A stretch of DNA of 64,000 nucleotides from Apostichopus japonicus. Taxonomy: Eukaryota > Echinodermata > Holothuroidea > Aspidochirotida > Stichopodidae. Where the stretch lies: the NCBI RefSeq assembly GCF_037975245.1, contig NC_092564.1:28256984-28320983 (forward strand). Direction: 5' to 3'. The notes below the pieces were generated by a model. That model made no database searches. It was not told the DNA's origin and worked only from the letters and a program-made list of their open reading frames with translations. Shown here piece by piece: positions 48,138-61,800 of this stretch. The position numbers were made by a program, and so were the translations under genes. Every line of letters begins with the position of its first letter. The first letter of the stretch is position 1.

Positions 48138-48621
48138 TCTAAATGTACAAAAATGCTGATAGTGCCATCAGTTTGCACGTGAAAAGTTTTCAATAACCTT
48201 TGACCTTCCGCGAGTCCAACACTTTGATCAGCTCCGATCCACAGAATTACTAAGCTCCGATCCCGGTAGTAAGAAATTAACTTTTATTGTATTATTGTGT
48301 GGACTGTGGAGCGATACCCATATCACTATATCAGCTAATGAAAAGACACCGTTAGTACATGTATGCCTTACTGTATCATGTATGTGATTGGTTGCCATAC
48401 ATACAGCATATACTACTTACTAGAGCTATACAGTATATCCATTGCTAAAAGTAGAACGCTATTCTCAGTCCACACCTAATTCATGCCTAAAGCGCAAAAT
48501 AGTCCCAACGGAAGGGGGAGGGGGGGGGGTTGAGTGATTTTTTCGGGTTGGTGGCCCCATGTCCATGTAGTTAGCAGGCTGTCAACAGTTTTGTTAAATT
48601 TATAATGTACATGAATATCAG

Positions 48622-48897
48622 CAGGCGCGTAGCCAGGAATTTGCCAAGGGAGGGGCGAAACTGTAGATTCGGCATTGCAAACTATCTAAGCGTAGCGCCA
48701 CCATGAGTTGGCGCGAAGCGTACAAGAAAATTTTGGCTGTAAATGCCTCCCAGGTCGCTGGAAATGGCACTTCCCATGCCTTGTTAGTTGCATCTTAGCA
48801 TTTTCTCTTTTGAAAATACTAGCGATATCATAAAAAAAAAATTTAAATTAAAAATATGCTCAAGGGGGGGGGGGGGGGGCGGCTGCCCCTTCGCCTG
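48622..48897. mobile_element. 276-bp hAT-type MITE with perfect 8-bp target duplication
   Basis: Flanked on both sides by AATATCAG (48614-48621 and 48898-48905). Short inverted ends CAGGCG...CGCCTG extend imperfectly into CAGGCGCGTAGCC and its partner. It contains GCGTAGCGCCACCATGAGTT and the following CGCGAAGCGTACAAGAAAAT, almost identical to the interior of the element at 24570-25421. No coding capacity. Confidence 0.88.
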
Positions 48898-49687
48898 AAT
48901 ATCAGACTCCGCAATAGATTGAGGGAGGATCAGACCCAAACTCGGTGTTAAATTAGTACTCAGTACTGATCAGCGCGGACTTTTAAGTTTCATTCTTTGC
49001 TATTCGTGGATTGTGACACAATAGAAGCACATGCCAGTTAGAGATATGTTACAGCACTATGCAAAATCTTTGAAGACACGGCTTATAGTTTCACGCATGT
49101 TCTTTCCTTTAGCAAACCTCAACTTGCAACCGTGGGTCTAATAGAGTAGCATCATGGCGTCCAATGTAAAATCGCAGCGGTTCAAAATCAAATGATCTTG
49201 TTTTAATCCTGAACACAGAGTGACGTGAAAATAGTAACCGGTAACTATGTGCGCTTCTTTGAAGCGCACATAGTTTTGTGTACAATTTGCACGAGTAACA
49301 TCATGTTATTTGAAGACCTCGAAATATAGTCGGTCTCACACATAGTTAATTTATGATACCGGCTCGCAACTCCAGCAATTACACTTCTGATCCGTAATGT
49401 AAACCCAGCGTCATTTAAATAACACCAGAAAGAAATAAGAACTGGGCAAATATTGCGCAATCTTAAAATGACAGATAAAAATTGTTTGTGTTACTAGGAA
49501 ACAGTTTTATGACACTGTATAACCTATCTGAACAAATAATAATAATAATCAGCAGTTATTTGTACGATGCTCAAGTGACCACAAATGTAGGAGAAACCCA
49601 AAAGGGCTTATGGATTACAACTTTCACGTCGGGTGGCTTCCAATTTAACATTTTAACTGAAATTTGGAATCATTAATTTAGAAAGTC

Positions 49688-49838
49688 ATTTCAGATGGAA
49701 AAACCGTAGATTGCTCTTGGATGAAAACCCCACCTTACTATGACTCTGTCGGGTATCGAACCTGGAACCTCCTGAATGCTGAGCCTCATGGCTTCAAATG
49801 CCACCGCCTTTATACACTCTGCCACAGCACCAGTATGA
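49688..49838 (-). mobile_element. tRNA-derived SINE, family A
   Basis: Minus strand: GTGCTGTGGCAGAGTG (A-box region), GGCGGTGGCATTTGAAGCCA, a B box GGTTCCAGGTTCGATACC, then a shared body AAGGTGGGGTTTTCATCCAAG. It matches the copy at 58286-58420 over its full length with scattered differences. Acceptor-stem pairing is poor, so it is not a working tRNA. Confidence 0.8.
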
Positions 49839-52167
49839 CAATCAAGATATATGAACTTTTCTGACATCATGTCAGGATCCCAATGTAGTCTTGTGATACC
49901 ATTCATTTATAGGAGATGATAATTAATACAAAAATCCAGTACCTTATAGCAGCCTGCCACAATTGTTTGCAAGAATTTTTAGATATGAGTGGTGTTATTA
50001 AAAATGCTCTTCATTTACAGTTTACAGACAGTGAATCCTTGAAATCTGTCACACTCTACAACCTTGGGAAATGATCAGACCTCTCCCATTCCTCTTTCTT
50101 GGTGGAGTGCAAGTAGTTGCACAGGTAATTTGCAAATAATGTCAAGCTCATCAGTCAGCAAGCAGATGTTACTGTTTTTTCAAATTTCTGTTTTCTATAG
50201 TTGCTAGGTCTCTGGGATTCTACATTTTGCACAATATTTTAATCGACATGGCATTTCCCCAGCAGATAATGAATATTTTGTTTTGCTATACTAAAATAGC
50301 ATTTCTTAATATTGCAATAATGGTCTACTAACATGTTCATCTATAAGAAAGTCATAACAACATGCAATTATGGAGAAATTGAATCGTTGAAACTAGTAAA
50401 GACAATTCCGTCCTACTCAATATTCATGAGATCCTGAATAACCTAACAGGGACCCTTCCTGGTTCAGAGTCTGTCACTGCAGCAAGCAACAAGTTGCAAA
50501 CAAAAAATGACTGACAGTTCTGGAAATTTAGTGTTTTCAAAACATGAGCATCTCATACACTAACACACCCACAAGCAAAATCTGGAATGCATTAAGTTCT
50601 GGGTGAGTCCAGCATATTGAAAACAAGTAAAGAAAAAAGAATATGCAAATCTCTCTTTTTTTCTCAAAATGACTCTTTTATTTCCCAAATCCTACATTAT
50701 TAGATCTATCTATTGAATTAGGTGAAATATATGAAAAAAAATTATGACAAGAGATTATAATATGATTTTTGAATAGAGTATATACTGTCTACTTTAGATG
50801 CACCATTAATTGTTGACAGGTTTGTCTTCTTTGATGACGGTGAATATAATAATAACGGACAATGATGGCAACTGTAGTCACAGCAGGATGTGTGTCAGAT
50901 GAGCCAACACCTTTGCATTCTTCAAATTACTGATTAAGTCCATTTCAGTCCAAAGATTGTTTACATATTGAAGGAGATAAATGCTCCCTTTGTATATGAA
51001 CATTTTCCATAAATCAACAAGTATATAGAGAAATACTACGAGCAGTATTAAAAGCATAATTTCAAGATTGCCATCAAAATTAGGTAATATCACAAGCTGA
51101 ATTTTAATATCTTATTTCACCATTTCTTGTAAGACTCACCAGCATCATAAACATTTGACCTCATGAAAAGGTCTGGAATACAAGAAAAGTTCCTTTTCTG
51201 AACAACTTCGATAGTTTATATAGTGTTGGAGGATGACATCATGACATTTTATGTGGAAAACCTTTCAACTTTCGGTAACAAAAAGTTACCCTGGAAATGG
51301 CTGACAGTATGTATACGATATTATTACTTTTTTTTTTTTTTTTTTTTTTTAGTTCTGACGGTATTAATATCTACCATAATGCAAGGAAGCATTGATGTTT
51401 TATTTCACCTAATGGTAAACCTTAACTTTTAAATTCATACATTTCAGGAAAATTATTCAACTGCATTAATGCTTTAGCATTCCAATAATAAGATTTCAAT
51501 ATTTACTTTACCTGTACATTTCTGAATCTCGAGTAATATTTCTCAGCTCATATGCAAAGTCATTATTTTCTACATTTGACATTTAAAATATAAAGTCAAG
51601 ATTACTTTAAACAAAGACAAAAGGGTGTATTACAAATGATTAAAATACTCAAAATATGAAAGACTTTGACATGAGATGATAGCTGATAGAGCACTCCATA
51701 GTTGAACTACCTCAATCATGGCTTCATATCTATTGCCAAGAAATGTTCTGTGAAATAAGAAGAGATAATGTTGACAAGGATATTTGTGTGCTTGAAAAGG
51801 AAGTCAAAGTTGGCAATATTTCGTTTGGGGTATATTTATCCGTAGAAATAAGTCTGACATTCACTGAATACTGAGCCAAAATCACAGACTGAACATTTAT
51901 TAATAATAAGCAGTCAAGTTTATTGCTTGAAGATCATGTGATGATTAGTATGCATTCAAGGGCAAATCCATGATTTTAAAGGAGGGGATGTGGCTCTGAG
52001 GTCATTAAAGTGTACTCTGATTGCAAGTTCCTTCGCCATTCCTCCTCTGCCCCACCCCCCTTCCCCGGCCACAAAATGGTGTATTCTGAGGCATATTTAG
52101 GCTATACATTAGGCCTCTACTTATATCTACATACCAGATTGTGTTAATAACTATTCTATTTATATAT

Positions 52168-52173
52168 TTTATT
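52168..52173 (-). promoter_or_regulatory. Polyadenylation signal AATAAA of the EGF/SEA gene
   Basis: Reads AATAAA on the minus strand, 77 nt downstream of the TAG at 52250-52252. The position fits a short 3' UTR for the membrane-protein gene. Confidence 0.55.
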
Positions 52174-52249
52174 GTTGTTACAGGTTGTTATTTTTGAGGG
52201 GGGGAGGGGGGAATCAGTTGTTTTGCTCATTCACCTGTTGATGCCGTGA

Positions 52250-55200
52250 CTACCAGGCTGAGGTTTTCAGATCTCTCTCCATATCTGAGTACGGTGGTGG
52301 ATCAGATGATGTTCTTGACATAGCATCCATCTCCATAGATTCAGGAATAGTAGCCATCTCCACAGAATCAGGGACACGCTATGAAAACAATTTTATTATT
52401 AGAAATCAGGTATTGGCCTCAAATATTAATTTCTTTTGAACTTCTAGAATTAAAGAAGTATTCATTTCAATGACACAGGTTGCAAATATAAATAATATAA
52501 TCAACAACCAGTTATTCAGGATATCTTAATATTTGTACATTGTTTGACAAGTTACAGTTTGGACATTATATGAAATAACACTGGTTAAAATCCATAGTTA
52601 AATGAATAAATATTTTGTTGTTTTTGCGGCAATAAAGATTATCAGAATCAAAACTAAAAATAAAGATGTTATATATACATACCCCTTTTTGTATACTAGC
52701 AAACTCTGAACCATCAGCGACCAGGGGTACCTCAAATTCTTGTCTCTGAGAAGAGCCCTCTGTTTCGTCATCAGAGTAAGCATGATTATATACTGGAAGG
52801 TTTTGACCATGCCTACTCATCCTCTCCTGTTAACCCAAAAGTAAGAGATGTTACTTTAGAAGCCAGCTTGTTACGTACTTAATCATTCGCTATATCTAAA
52901 CACTGAGAAATCACTAAAACAACTGTCGGCACACTACCACTCATTACTAATCAGATGAAAATAGAACATGACTGATAACTTATATGCTCATGTAACCAGA
53001 AGAGACCGCTACACAACCATCGATTACAATAACCATCATGTAACCAGTGGTGAACTGGTACACCATCATTATAGTAACCATCATGTAACCAGAAAAGACC
53101 GCTACACAACCATCGATTACAATAACCATCCTGTATTACAATAACCATCCTGTATTACAATAAGTGATGATCGGGTACTCAACTACCAATTACAATAACC
53201 ATCATGTAACCAGTGGTGAACTGGTACACCATCATTATAGTAATCATCATGTAACCAGTGATGATCCGGTACTCAACTACTGTAACCGGTGGTGATGATC
53301 TGGTATGCTGCCCCTCAACGTGAATACAATGGCATCACTTACATTCAAGAAGTCTGCATGACGGAGCACATCTGTTAGATGGCTTAACCGTTTCTCGTCG
53401 TGTCTGATATTCTCTTCACTGTAATCCTCCAGCTCATCCTGCATCTCCATCTCCTCCTCAGCCAATTTCCTTGCGAGCATGTTCCGCACCACTCCGATAT
53501 CCCTGATCGGTCTTCTGTTGGGATAACGCCTTTGATGAGCCATCCGTTGCATAGCTTCCCTCTGCTGTTGCTCCCAGGCACGTTTCTTGGATTGCATATT
53601 GAATACCAAGAAACAGCAGCAGCATGCACTGAGAAGAACCACCATAAAGACTACTATAACCGCTAATATCACCAGCAATGAGGCTGGACTGTTGGTTCGA
53701 TCCTCTGGAAGCACAGATGGAGTGGTAGCTGGTTATGAGTAGACACAAAAAATAATTCAAATAAAAATGTCAAAAAAGACCAAAACAATGAAACAGATAC
53801 AAAAATGAAGGTACTTTGTCTAACGTCAAACGAATGTCCAATTAGGAACTAACAACTTCTCTTCTTCACCTACAGCTTAGACTTAGTAACATCCAATAGG
53901 ATTAATAGTGCAAGACCATAGGATTAATAGTGAAATACCATAGGAGCAATAATGGAATAAAATAGGAGTAATAGTGAAATACAATAGGGTTAATAGTGAA
54001 ATACCATTGGATTATTAGTAAAATACAATAGGAGTATTAGTGAATTACAATAGGAGTAATAGTGAAATACAATACGATTAATAGTGAAATACAATAGGAG
54101 TAGCGATAGAATACAAAAGGAGCAATAATGGAATACAATAGGAGTTATGTGGAAACTATGGGGAAAAGACATGAAACAAAACAGGGGCAAATAATGGAAT
54201 TGAAAGGGGAACACAATAGGATTGAAGAGTGGAAATACAATAATGGAATACAATAGGAGTAATAGTGGAAAACAATAGGATTGAAATTAAGATACCAGAA
54301 GATTTATAATGAGGAAGAAACTATGGTTTGTACAAATTACCTGTATTCAAAAGTTTTCAGGTTGCAACTAACTAAGGCAAAAAAACAAACCCTAGAAAAG
54401 TAAGTTCCAAATCTGAATCAATTTGGTAATTTTAAAATTATTATTCCATCCCGATCACCTAATACTCATTGCTTTATTCTATTGATATCAAAAGTTAGCA
54501 TATGAAAGCAAAAAAAAAAACTATTATAAATAAGTTTCTATAGGTCCTTGATTGTTATTTCCTGAAAATGACTTTTGAAATAAACTTTTTGGGGGATAAT
54601 GTAGACACAAGTAATCCTCAGAATGCATAAAAGTACTTTTAAAATAACTTCAGCAATAATTAGGAAGTGACATACTTGTTACTGAGCCAGACAGATGACA
54701 ACGGTCACCAGTAAATTCAGGGGGGCATCTGTAAAACAAAAGAGAGAGACAACATTGAATAGGTTTCCAAGATCAGCTTGCTCACATTATGATCAGATCC
54801 TTGTATTCTCTTGCCATATATTCCAACTTGCACACTTCGTTACTCCAACAAACTGTATTTAACTGTTCCTAAACCACGCTTAAATGGTTACAGAAGCTTC
54901 GAATACTCTGCCTCTTATCTCTGGAACAAGTTACCAGATCACATTCCAACATGCTATAAACTTTCTACTTTCAAAAGTCTACTTAAGACCCACTTTTTCA
55001 CTTGTTCTTTTGTAAATTAATTTACTTTCTTTGTTAAGGGCTTTGAGCAGTGACTTTTGTTTACTGATTTGGCGCTATATAAGTCTCATTTTTTATTATT
55101 ATTATTATTGATCAATACATGCACACTGGCAACACGTAAGAGATAGATTCCTTAACCAGCTTTTGCATCTGGTCATCAATCTATGGCATATTTTATACCA

Positions 55201-58200
55201 AAGACGATCTAAAGAGCTTTTAGATCAAAATGAGATTCACGTGGATCAAACTAAGACAGCCTTCATCGTCAAGATTGTTTCATTTTTGCTGTCCAGACAC
55301 ATTTTCATAAATTAGTACTGATCATGTCCAAAATACAAACTAGCAGATATATTCAGATATATGCTCGAGGCTATCCTCATTATTTGAAATGATAACTTGA
55401 CTATTCAAGCGTTATATGAGTTGATTTGTTTTATGCTGTTTTCAGTATCATATAAGTATACAATGTTTACCAAATTCAACACAAACACCTCCTTTTATAA
55501 AACTCATCATTCAAAAACCTGCAATTCATTGACCTCTTACCGAGATTTTCTGGTAGACTATCATTCTTATACCAACAACTGTATCAACTATGTAAACTTG
55601 TTAACCTTGCTTTATTTATGTGAGTTCAACTTCATCGCTCAAACATCAGAAGAGGGAAAACAAACCTGGTTAATACCAAACAGATCAACCTTGGTCTATA
55701 TCAATCGCATAGGCTTGGGTTCTATTGATGTACTTCACTTGATTAATATCAATCCGACAAACTTGATTCATGTTGATCACCTAAACTTAGTATCTATAGA
55801 TCAGCTATTTCATTTGGTTAATATTATTCAGATACGCTTGATGACCATAAAATGATCCCATAAACTTGGTTGACATAGAGCAGAACAATAGTTAATATGT
55901 TAATCAGATTGACTTGCCTTTCTTAATTTTATTGATCAGTTTGGTTAGTATAATACAGATATCTATCATAAGGGTTCATTCTATACATTCTGTGTATAAT
56001 ATAATGTTATGTTATGTTATGTTATGTTGTTATGTTATGTTTTCTGTATATCTTATTATATCATGTTATTATGTTAGTCATCATGCTTGTCCTATACAGT
56101 TCACATGTGTTACTCATAAGTGAACTGACCAAGGCTGTGAGTCACAAACACATCTATATATATGTTCACACCTAGCTATGTTTATTACCCCTGGCCTTGC
56201 TGTACCAGGCTTGCCTCATCTCTGGCTGTAGTCAGGGTTACCTCCCATGGAGTGGTCATGAATCAAGTATTTTCTTTCTAATGTTATTATTTTGGAGTGT
56301 TTAAATAGGGACATACTGGGAGCTGAAAGTTCAGTTTACTACTCAGCACTTCAGAGTACAAGTTTATTATTATCATCAGTATTTTGCTTTTCTCTACTGT
56401 TCATGTTCATTTCTTTTCAGTGAAATCTATTTTATACACTTTGCACTTTAATAAGCATTTCATTTCTTATCAAAAAATAATTCAGTCAGAATCCACCAAT
56501 AGGAGAGGCACTCCTGAAATTAATAAACGGTCAGCTACTATATACCCTGTGTCATAGTGTTTTATTAATTAGTACATGGACTTGTTATTAATTAGCACAT
56601 GGACTTGTTATTAATTAGTAAATGGACTTGTTATTAACTATCCCCCTCTGTGATACGTTTCCAACCAAAGATCCAACTAACCTGCAGACATAGTTATACA
56701 CTTGTGGATCTTCAATACAGCTTCCTCCATTCAAGCAAATTAAGTTCCTGTTACATCCATATCTTGAAGTATCTGCAGATAGGGTGTAAATAATTCAAAG
56801 AAACATGCATTTGAACAAAACAGAACTGACTGTACTTGATGGTGTCAGATTAGGTGGAAATATTTACAATAATAACTATTGAAAACAGAGAAGAAATAGT
56901 AACAATATATTTATTTCTCACCAAAAAAAAAGAAGAAAAAAGCAAAGAGTTAATGAGCTGGCATGAGCAGGAATCGCATCCCTAACTGTGCAGTTAATAT
57001 GTTGCTGTTTTCTGCAGACTTGTCCAGAAAAAGTTGTTTTTTAAACTCTGGTTCAATGCCACTGTGAACCAGTAGTCACATGTTTGTTATTGAAACATAC
57101 GATACGATTTCTACGTGACAAAACTGGGGATGAGCATACCAAAAACAAACAAACATCTTGAATGTACACATTGACATTAGATGATGAAGTTGATAAATGG
57201 TACTATCACAAAAGCAGTATGTGTGTTTTGGCAATTCACATTTCTGGATAGCGTCAACAAGGTTGAGAGCCATAGAGACCGTTCCGATAGATATTTGCGA
57301 TTATGAAGGTTGAATTTGAACCATGGTACTTGGGAACATAACATCTATATCCAACCATTTCATTTCCGGATGTAAATTGTACATGCTTTTAATAGAGGAA
57401 GTGTCAGAGCAAAAAGGACTTGTAGCTTACACTTCGTATACAGTGGCTACCCATTCATCAATGTTGGACTTGTTTTGTTACCACATAAAAAATATTTTCC
57501 AATGGGAATACTGTGACTTAGTTTCCTGGATGGAACACATGTAATAAACTGTGTACAATTCTAGGTTTAACCGATCCTTCTCATATCCACTGGACCAAAC
57601 CACTGGTTCAATCGCTGGATATTAGCCAAGTGCAACCTAGCAAACTGATCTTTATTCCCCCGGCCATTATTGCTAATGTCAGTTACCTTCATGTTATCAC
57701 TTCTAATATTTTAAAGTGTCTTATCTGTAGATCTCGGAAATCAACTGTTCATATTGACATTGTCAACACAAATCAACTTGGAGCCTAATAAATGGTTTCC
57801 ACTATCAAAGATGAGTTTTGATAAAATACAATAAACAAGAAAACAAACCTATGAAGCTTATGGAAGACCCATCGATTGTTAGACTACGAGTTGCAAGTCT
57901 GTTGTAAAGATAAAGATGTTGGCCATCGTCTCTGGCTGCTTGTAGCATTGCCGTCTCCAAGTCTAAGGATTGTAGGCTGCTACGAGCTACGACGTCAATA
58001 ACAAAATATGATATGATGGAACCTTCCTGGAAAGCCAGCATAAAGCACTGGATGAAATCCTGACCAATGGCTGGATTCTGTGTTATCAGTGAGTGGGTGT
58101 ACTGAAGAGAAAGACAACAAAGGAACAAATGAATGGAACATATTAAGACAAGGGAATCTATTGTCACCAGAGTACGCGAGTTATGTGTATATCCCTCGCT

Positions 58201-58846
58201 TCTCTCTGGAGAGTTATGGGGAAGGTAGTTGTAGGAGGACGGGGATGGATGTGTTCAATAATAAACCATCGATTGTGAGATACCGGTGCTGTGGCCGAGT
58301 GGATAAGGCGGTGGCATTTGAAGCAATGAGGCTTAGCAATTTGGAGGTTCCGGGTTCAATACCCAGCCAGGTCATAATTAAGGTGGGTTTTTCATCCAAG
58401 AGCTATCTACCGTTTTCCTATATATATAGTTATATATATTTATATTTGAGGGCATTGTGGTCAAGTGGTTAACGCAGTGGACTTGTGATCTAAGGATTAC
58501 AGGTTCAAGTCCTGGCCAGACCATTGCGTTGTGTCCTTGGGCAAGGCACTTGCCCAATGGGGGGCAAGTGCCTTGTTTAAATGGGGACTTGCGAGGTAAC
58601 TTGTGTATAAGTTGCGTGAGCCGGTTTGTGGCTGCACCCTATGGGAAGTCCCCCGGGGGACACGTGGTTGTGGTGCACTGTGGTGCCCCATGAGAGATTG
58701 ATAGATTGTGCACACTTTGGTGTGTGGGTGTGACAAGTTACCAATGACCAGGGATAAGTCGTGTGAGAGGGCCTTGGTCCTGAACAAGACTGTAAACCTT
58801 AATAATATATATATACATATATATATGTATATATATACATATATAT

Positions 58847-58877
<31 letters not shown>

Positions 58878-61800
58878 AAGATATATATATAAGGATATGC
58901 CCTACCACATCACCAGATAAGATATAGTGTACAGACTACCACCTACCACATCACAGAAGTGCTGTTCATAATCTCTGAACAACCGAGAACTGAGATCCTG
59001 TAGGCTGTTCTGGAAGGTTGCAAGCTCTGTGCTGGAGTTGATGGCTGTAACTCGGACCTTACCACGGAAACGTTTGAACTCTGCTTGACCTGAGGGAGAC
59101 AAGGTAAAGTAGGTGATAACAGTCACATTACGTCAACACTGCTGATCCTCAGTAAACATTAAACAAACGCAGTAGTAAATTATGCTCTTTGATAAACAAA
59201 GGCTCCAAGCAATTAATACAGTAAATTAAACAAACACCTGTTATTTGCTAATGGGTTTGAAGACACAGTTTAATTGAAGATAAGGGTCAGGGTATGAATG
59301 CTGACTTTGTTTGCCAAATCAATGTCTTATCTTCTGCTATGTTCACATGCATTACTGTGGTATTTTAGAAAGTTGAGTAACACACTTTGCTATGCTATAC
59401 TAGAGGGATTATTCGTTCCAACTCTTACTAAATAAAATCTATGATTTACGTCCTTATTCTTCATTCATGATGTTTCTTTCATGGTTTGTACAATTTCCAT
59501 TTATCCAAAGGATAAACCAATAGGCACAAAACCAACTATCAGCTCTGGCTTGAGATGACAGACATCTTTGTGAAGAACAACTCCTCCAATCTTGTTTCCA
59601 TATAGATAGAGATGTCAAGGTACAATGTGTCGTGACTGAAACCACTGCCATCATTAGCTCATGTTTAAATATGTTACATTCAGCATTTACACACAAAAAA
59701 ACAAAAAAACAAATAAATGTAATTAATGGATAAAAACATAACTGAAGCACATGCGGCTCAAGAATGTCACATTTAGACTCGATCAAGTGTTTAGGATGGT
59801 GTGTGAAATAAAAAAAATAAAAATCTGTAAACTTCTTGCAAATGGAATATGATTTTCTGACAGTTGTTGATGACAGTTTCCTTTATCACAATGACCAAAC
59901 ATGATGGTTGGGTTTGTGTCTCCTTTATAGGATATTTCAGCTCTTTAAGAGAAAACTACTTTTCTTGATTTTGCTCCAAAAATGAAAAAAAAGAAGAATT
60001 GACCAAGAAATTGTAACAGAAAGCACTTAAGATTAATACCTGTAGATATACATTCCCCATTCACTTCAGTGAAACCAACTTGACAATTTTCACAAGTGAA
60101 GCGGCCTCCTGGCTGGTAAAGACATCTTTCATAATTTCTGAGGTGGCAATTGCTGAGACCAAGCTGGCAGGGGTCTGCTAAGCATTGTTCTCCTTCCTCT
60201 TTATATCCAGCGAGACAATCTTCACAATGGTATGTATTGTCTGCTGCATCATACACACAAGTCTGATAAGACCTTAATGAGCAGGTACTCACTCCATTGA
60301 AACAAGGGTTGTTATCTGTGATGATATTAAGACAAAATTAGTTAATGGAAATCAACTCAGCCACAAAGCATTTATTTTACTCTCAGAAGGAAATAATGTA
60401 TATAAAATGTAATATAAATATAAATATATATCTTATATTATATATAACATATAACATACAATATATAATATGTTATACAATATATCATATATAATATGTA
60501 ATATATAATATGAAATAATATCAATAGTCCAACAATGTTTAAGGGTACCCTATATTAATACTATATTCTGCTATCATTGTGGCTCTTAGATAAACTTCCA
60601 ATATCTTCAAACAAACTTTTCCGTAATGTTACTTCTCTGAGGTCTTGTCAATCCTACAAATTTTTTGGTTTGTCATTATTTATGTAATGGCATTTCAATC
60701 ATATTGCTGTTTTCCTTTGCTTTATTATAGTAGAACTACATTTGAATTAAAATGAAGCCAAAAGACACAACGATACAATCTGGCCAGGACTGGAACCCGC
60801 AATCCTTAGATCGCCGAGTCCATTGCCTCAACTACTCGCCTTCTTCACAGGTTTCCTTCACTAGTTACATTGTAGATCTTCAACCAGTAGATATAGCATG
60901 AATTGCAGCATAGCTATTGTGATATTTAGTTTGCATTAAAGTGTTAGACTCACCTGTATCTCCTATACAACGGCCGTTCTCTAACCTGAAGCCCAGCCTG
61001 CAGTCCTCACAGTGGAAACGGTTGCTTCCGTCTACTACGCAGCTATTGAAGTTCTGTTGTGAACAGATTCGGGAGCCTTCGTTGCAAGGGTCTATAATGC
61101 AGGTGTCTGCATCTTCCGCCACGTAGCCGTCGCTGCACGTTTCACAGAGGAAGTCTCCGGATCCGACAAACACACAGACATCAAAGTGCCTGGCACTGCA
61201 GTCGTTGTTTCCCGTCTGGCAGGGGTCAGCGACACAGACATTGTTGACCAGTTGGAAATACTGAGGACATTCCTCACATTGGTATTGACCAGCGCCGGAA
61301 TAGACGCAGCTTCTGAACATCCTATCAAAGCAGTCATGGCTGCCTGTTCTGCAGGGATCAATATCTATAATGAAAGATAAACAAAGATAACAATTGAAAG
61401 CTCATCAAGAAAATTGTTCTGTTAAAATAAAATGTGAAATTGAATGACAGATAAGATAATTATAGGGATATCGAGGTAGTGAGCATTAAATTGCCCTTCA
61501 GGGTTTTCATTTCATATTTCCAATAATATGGTAGCTTGTTATTCTCATTACTTTTTGTTAGATCTAATGTAACAGGGATGTCCTTCATTTCTATTTCGTC
61601 TTTGGTGATGAAAGTTAACGAATTTCTTTGCATTTTTCTTCTTAAATTTTAGTTTCTCAACAAACTACAATGACCACAGGAATAACCTGTAACATCTTGA
61701 CTGGACTTTCTTTATGTTTTTATACATTTTGCAATAATTGTGATTGTAATACACAATGCTTTTCTGTTTGAACTGTGTATGCCTCTTAGTTCAATTCTTG

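Larger units (their letters stand above)
45839..52167. other. Intergenic region between the EGF/SEA gene and sulfite oxidase
   Basis: Besides the elements listed separately (decayed LINE, palindrome, 276-bp MITE, SINE) no gene is supported. A CpG-richer patch at about 47850-47950 and a possible donor (gtaagg on the minus strand) near 46070 could belong to the sulfite oxidase 5' end. A 22-bp T-run lies at about 51330. 49.9-52.1 kb shows only AT-rich unique-looking DNA. Confidence 0.5.

Noticed and set aside
53990-54253. Hydrophobic 87-codon minus-strand frame
   Set aside because: A product of a 21-bp degenerate tandem repeat in an intron.
58286-58520. Functional tRNA genes (Leu/Ser-like)
   Set aside because: A and B boxes are present but the acceptor stems do not pair well, and the same bodies recur as dispersed repeats, so they are SINEs.
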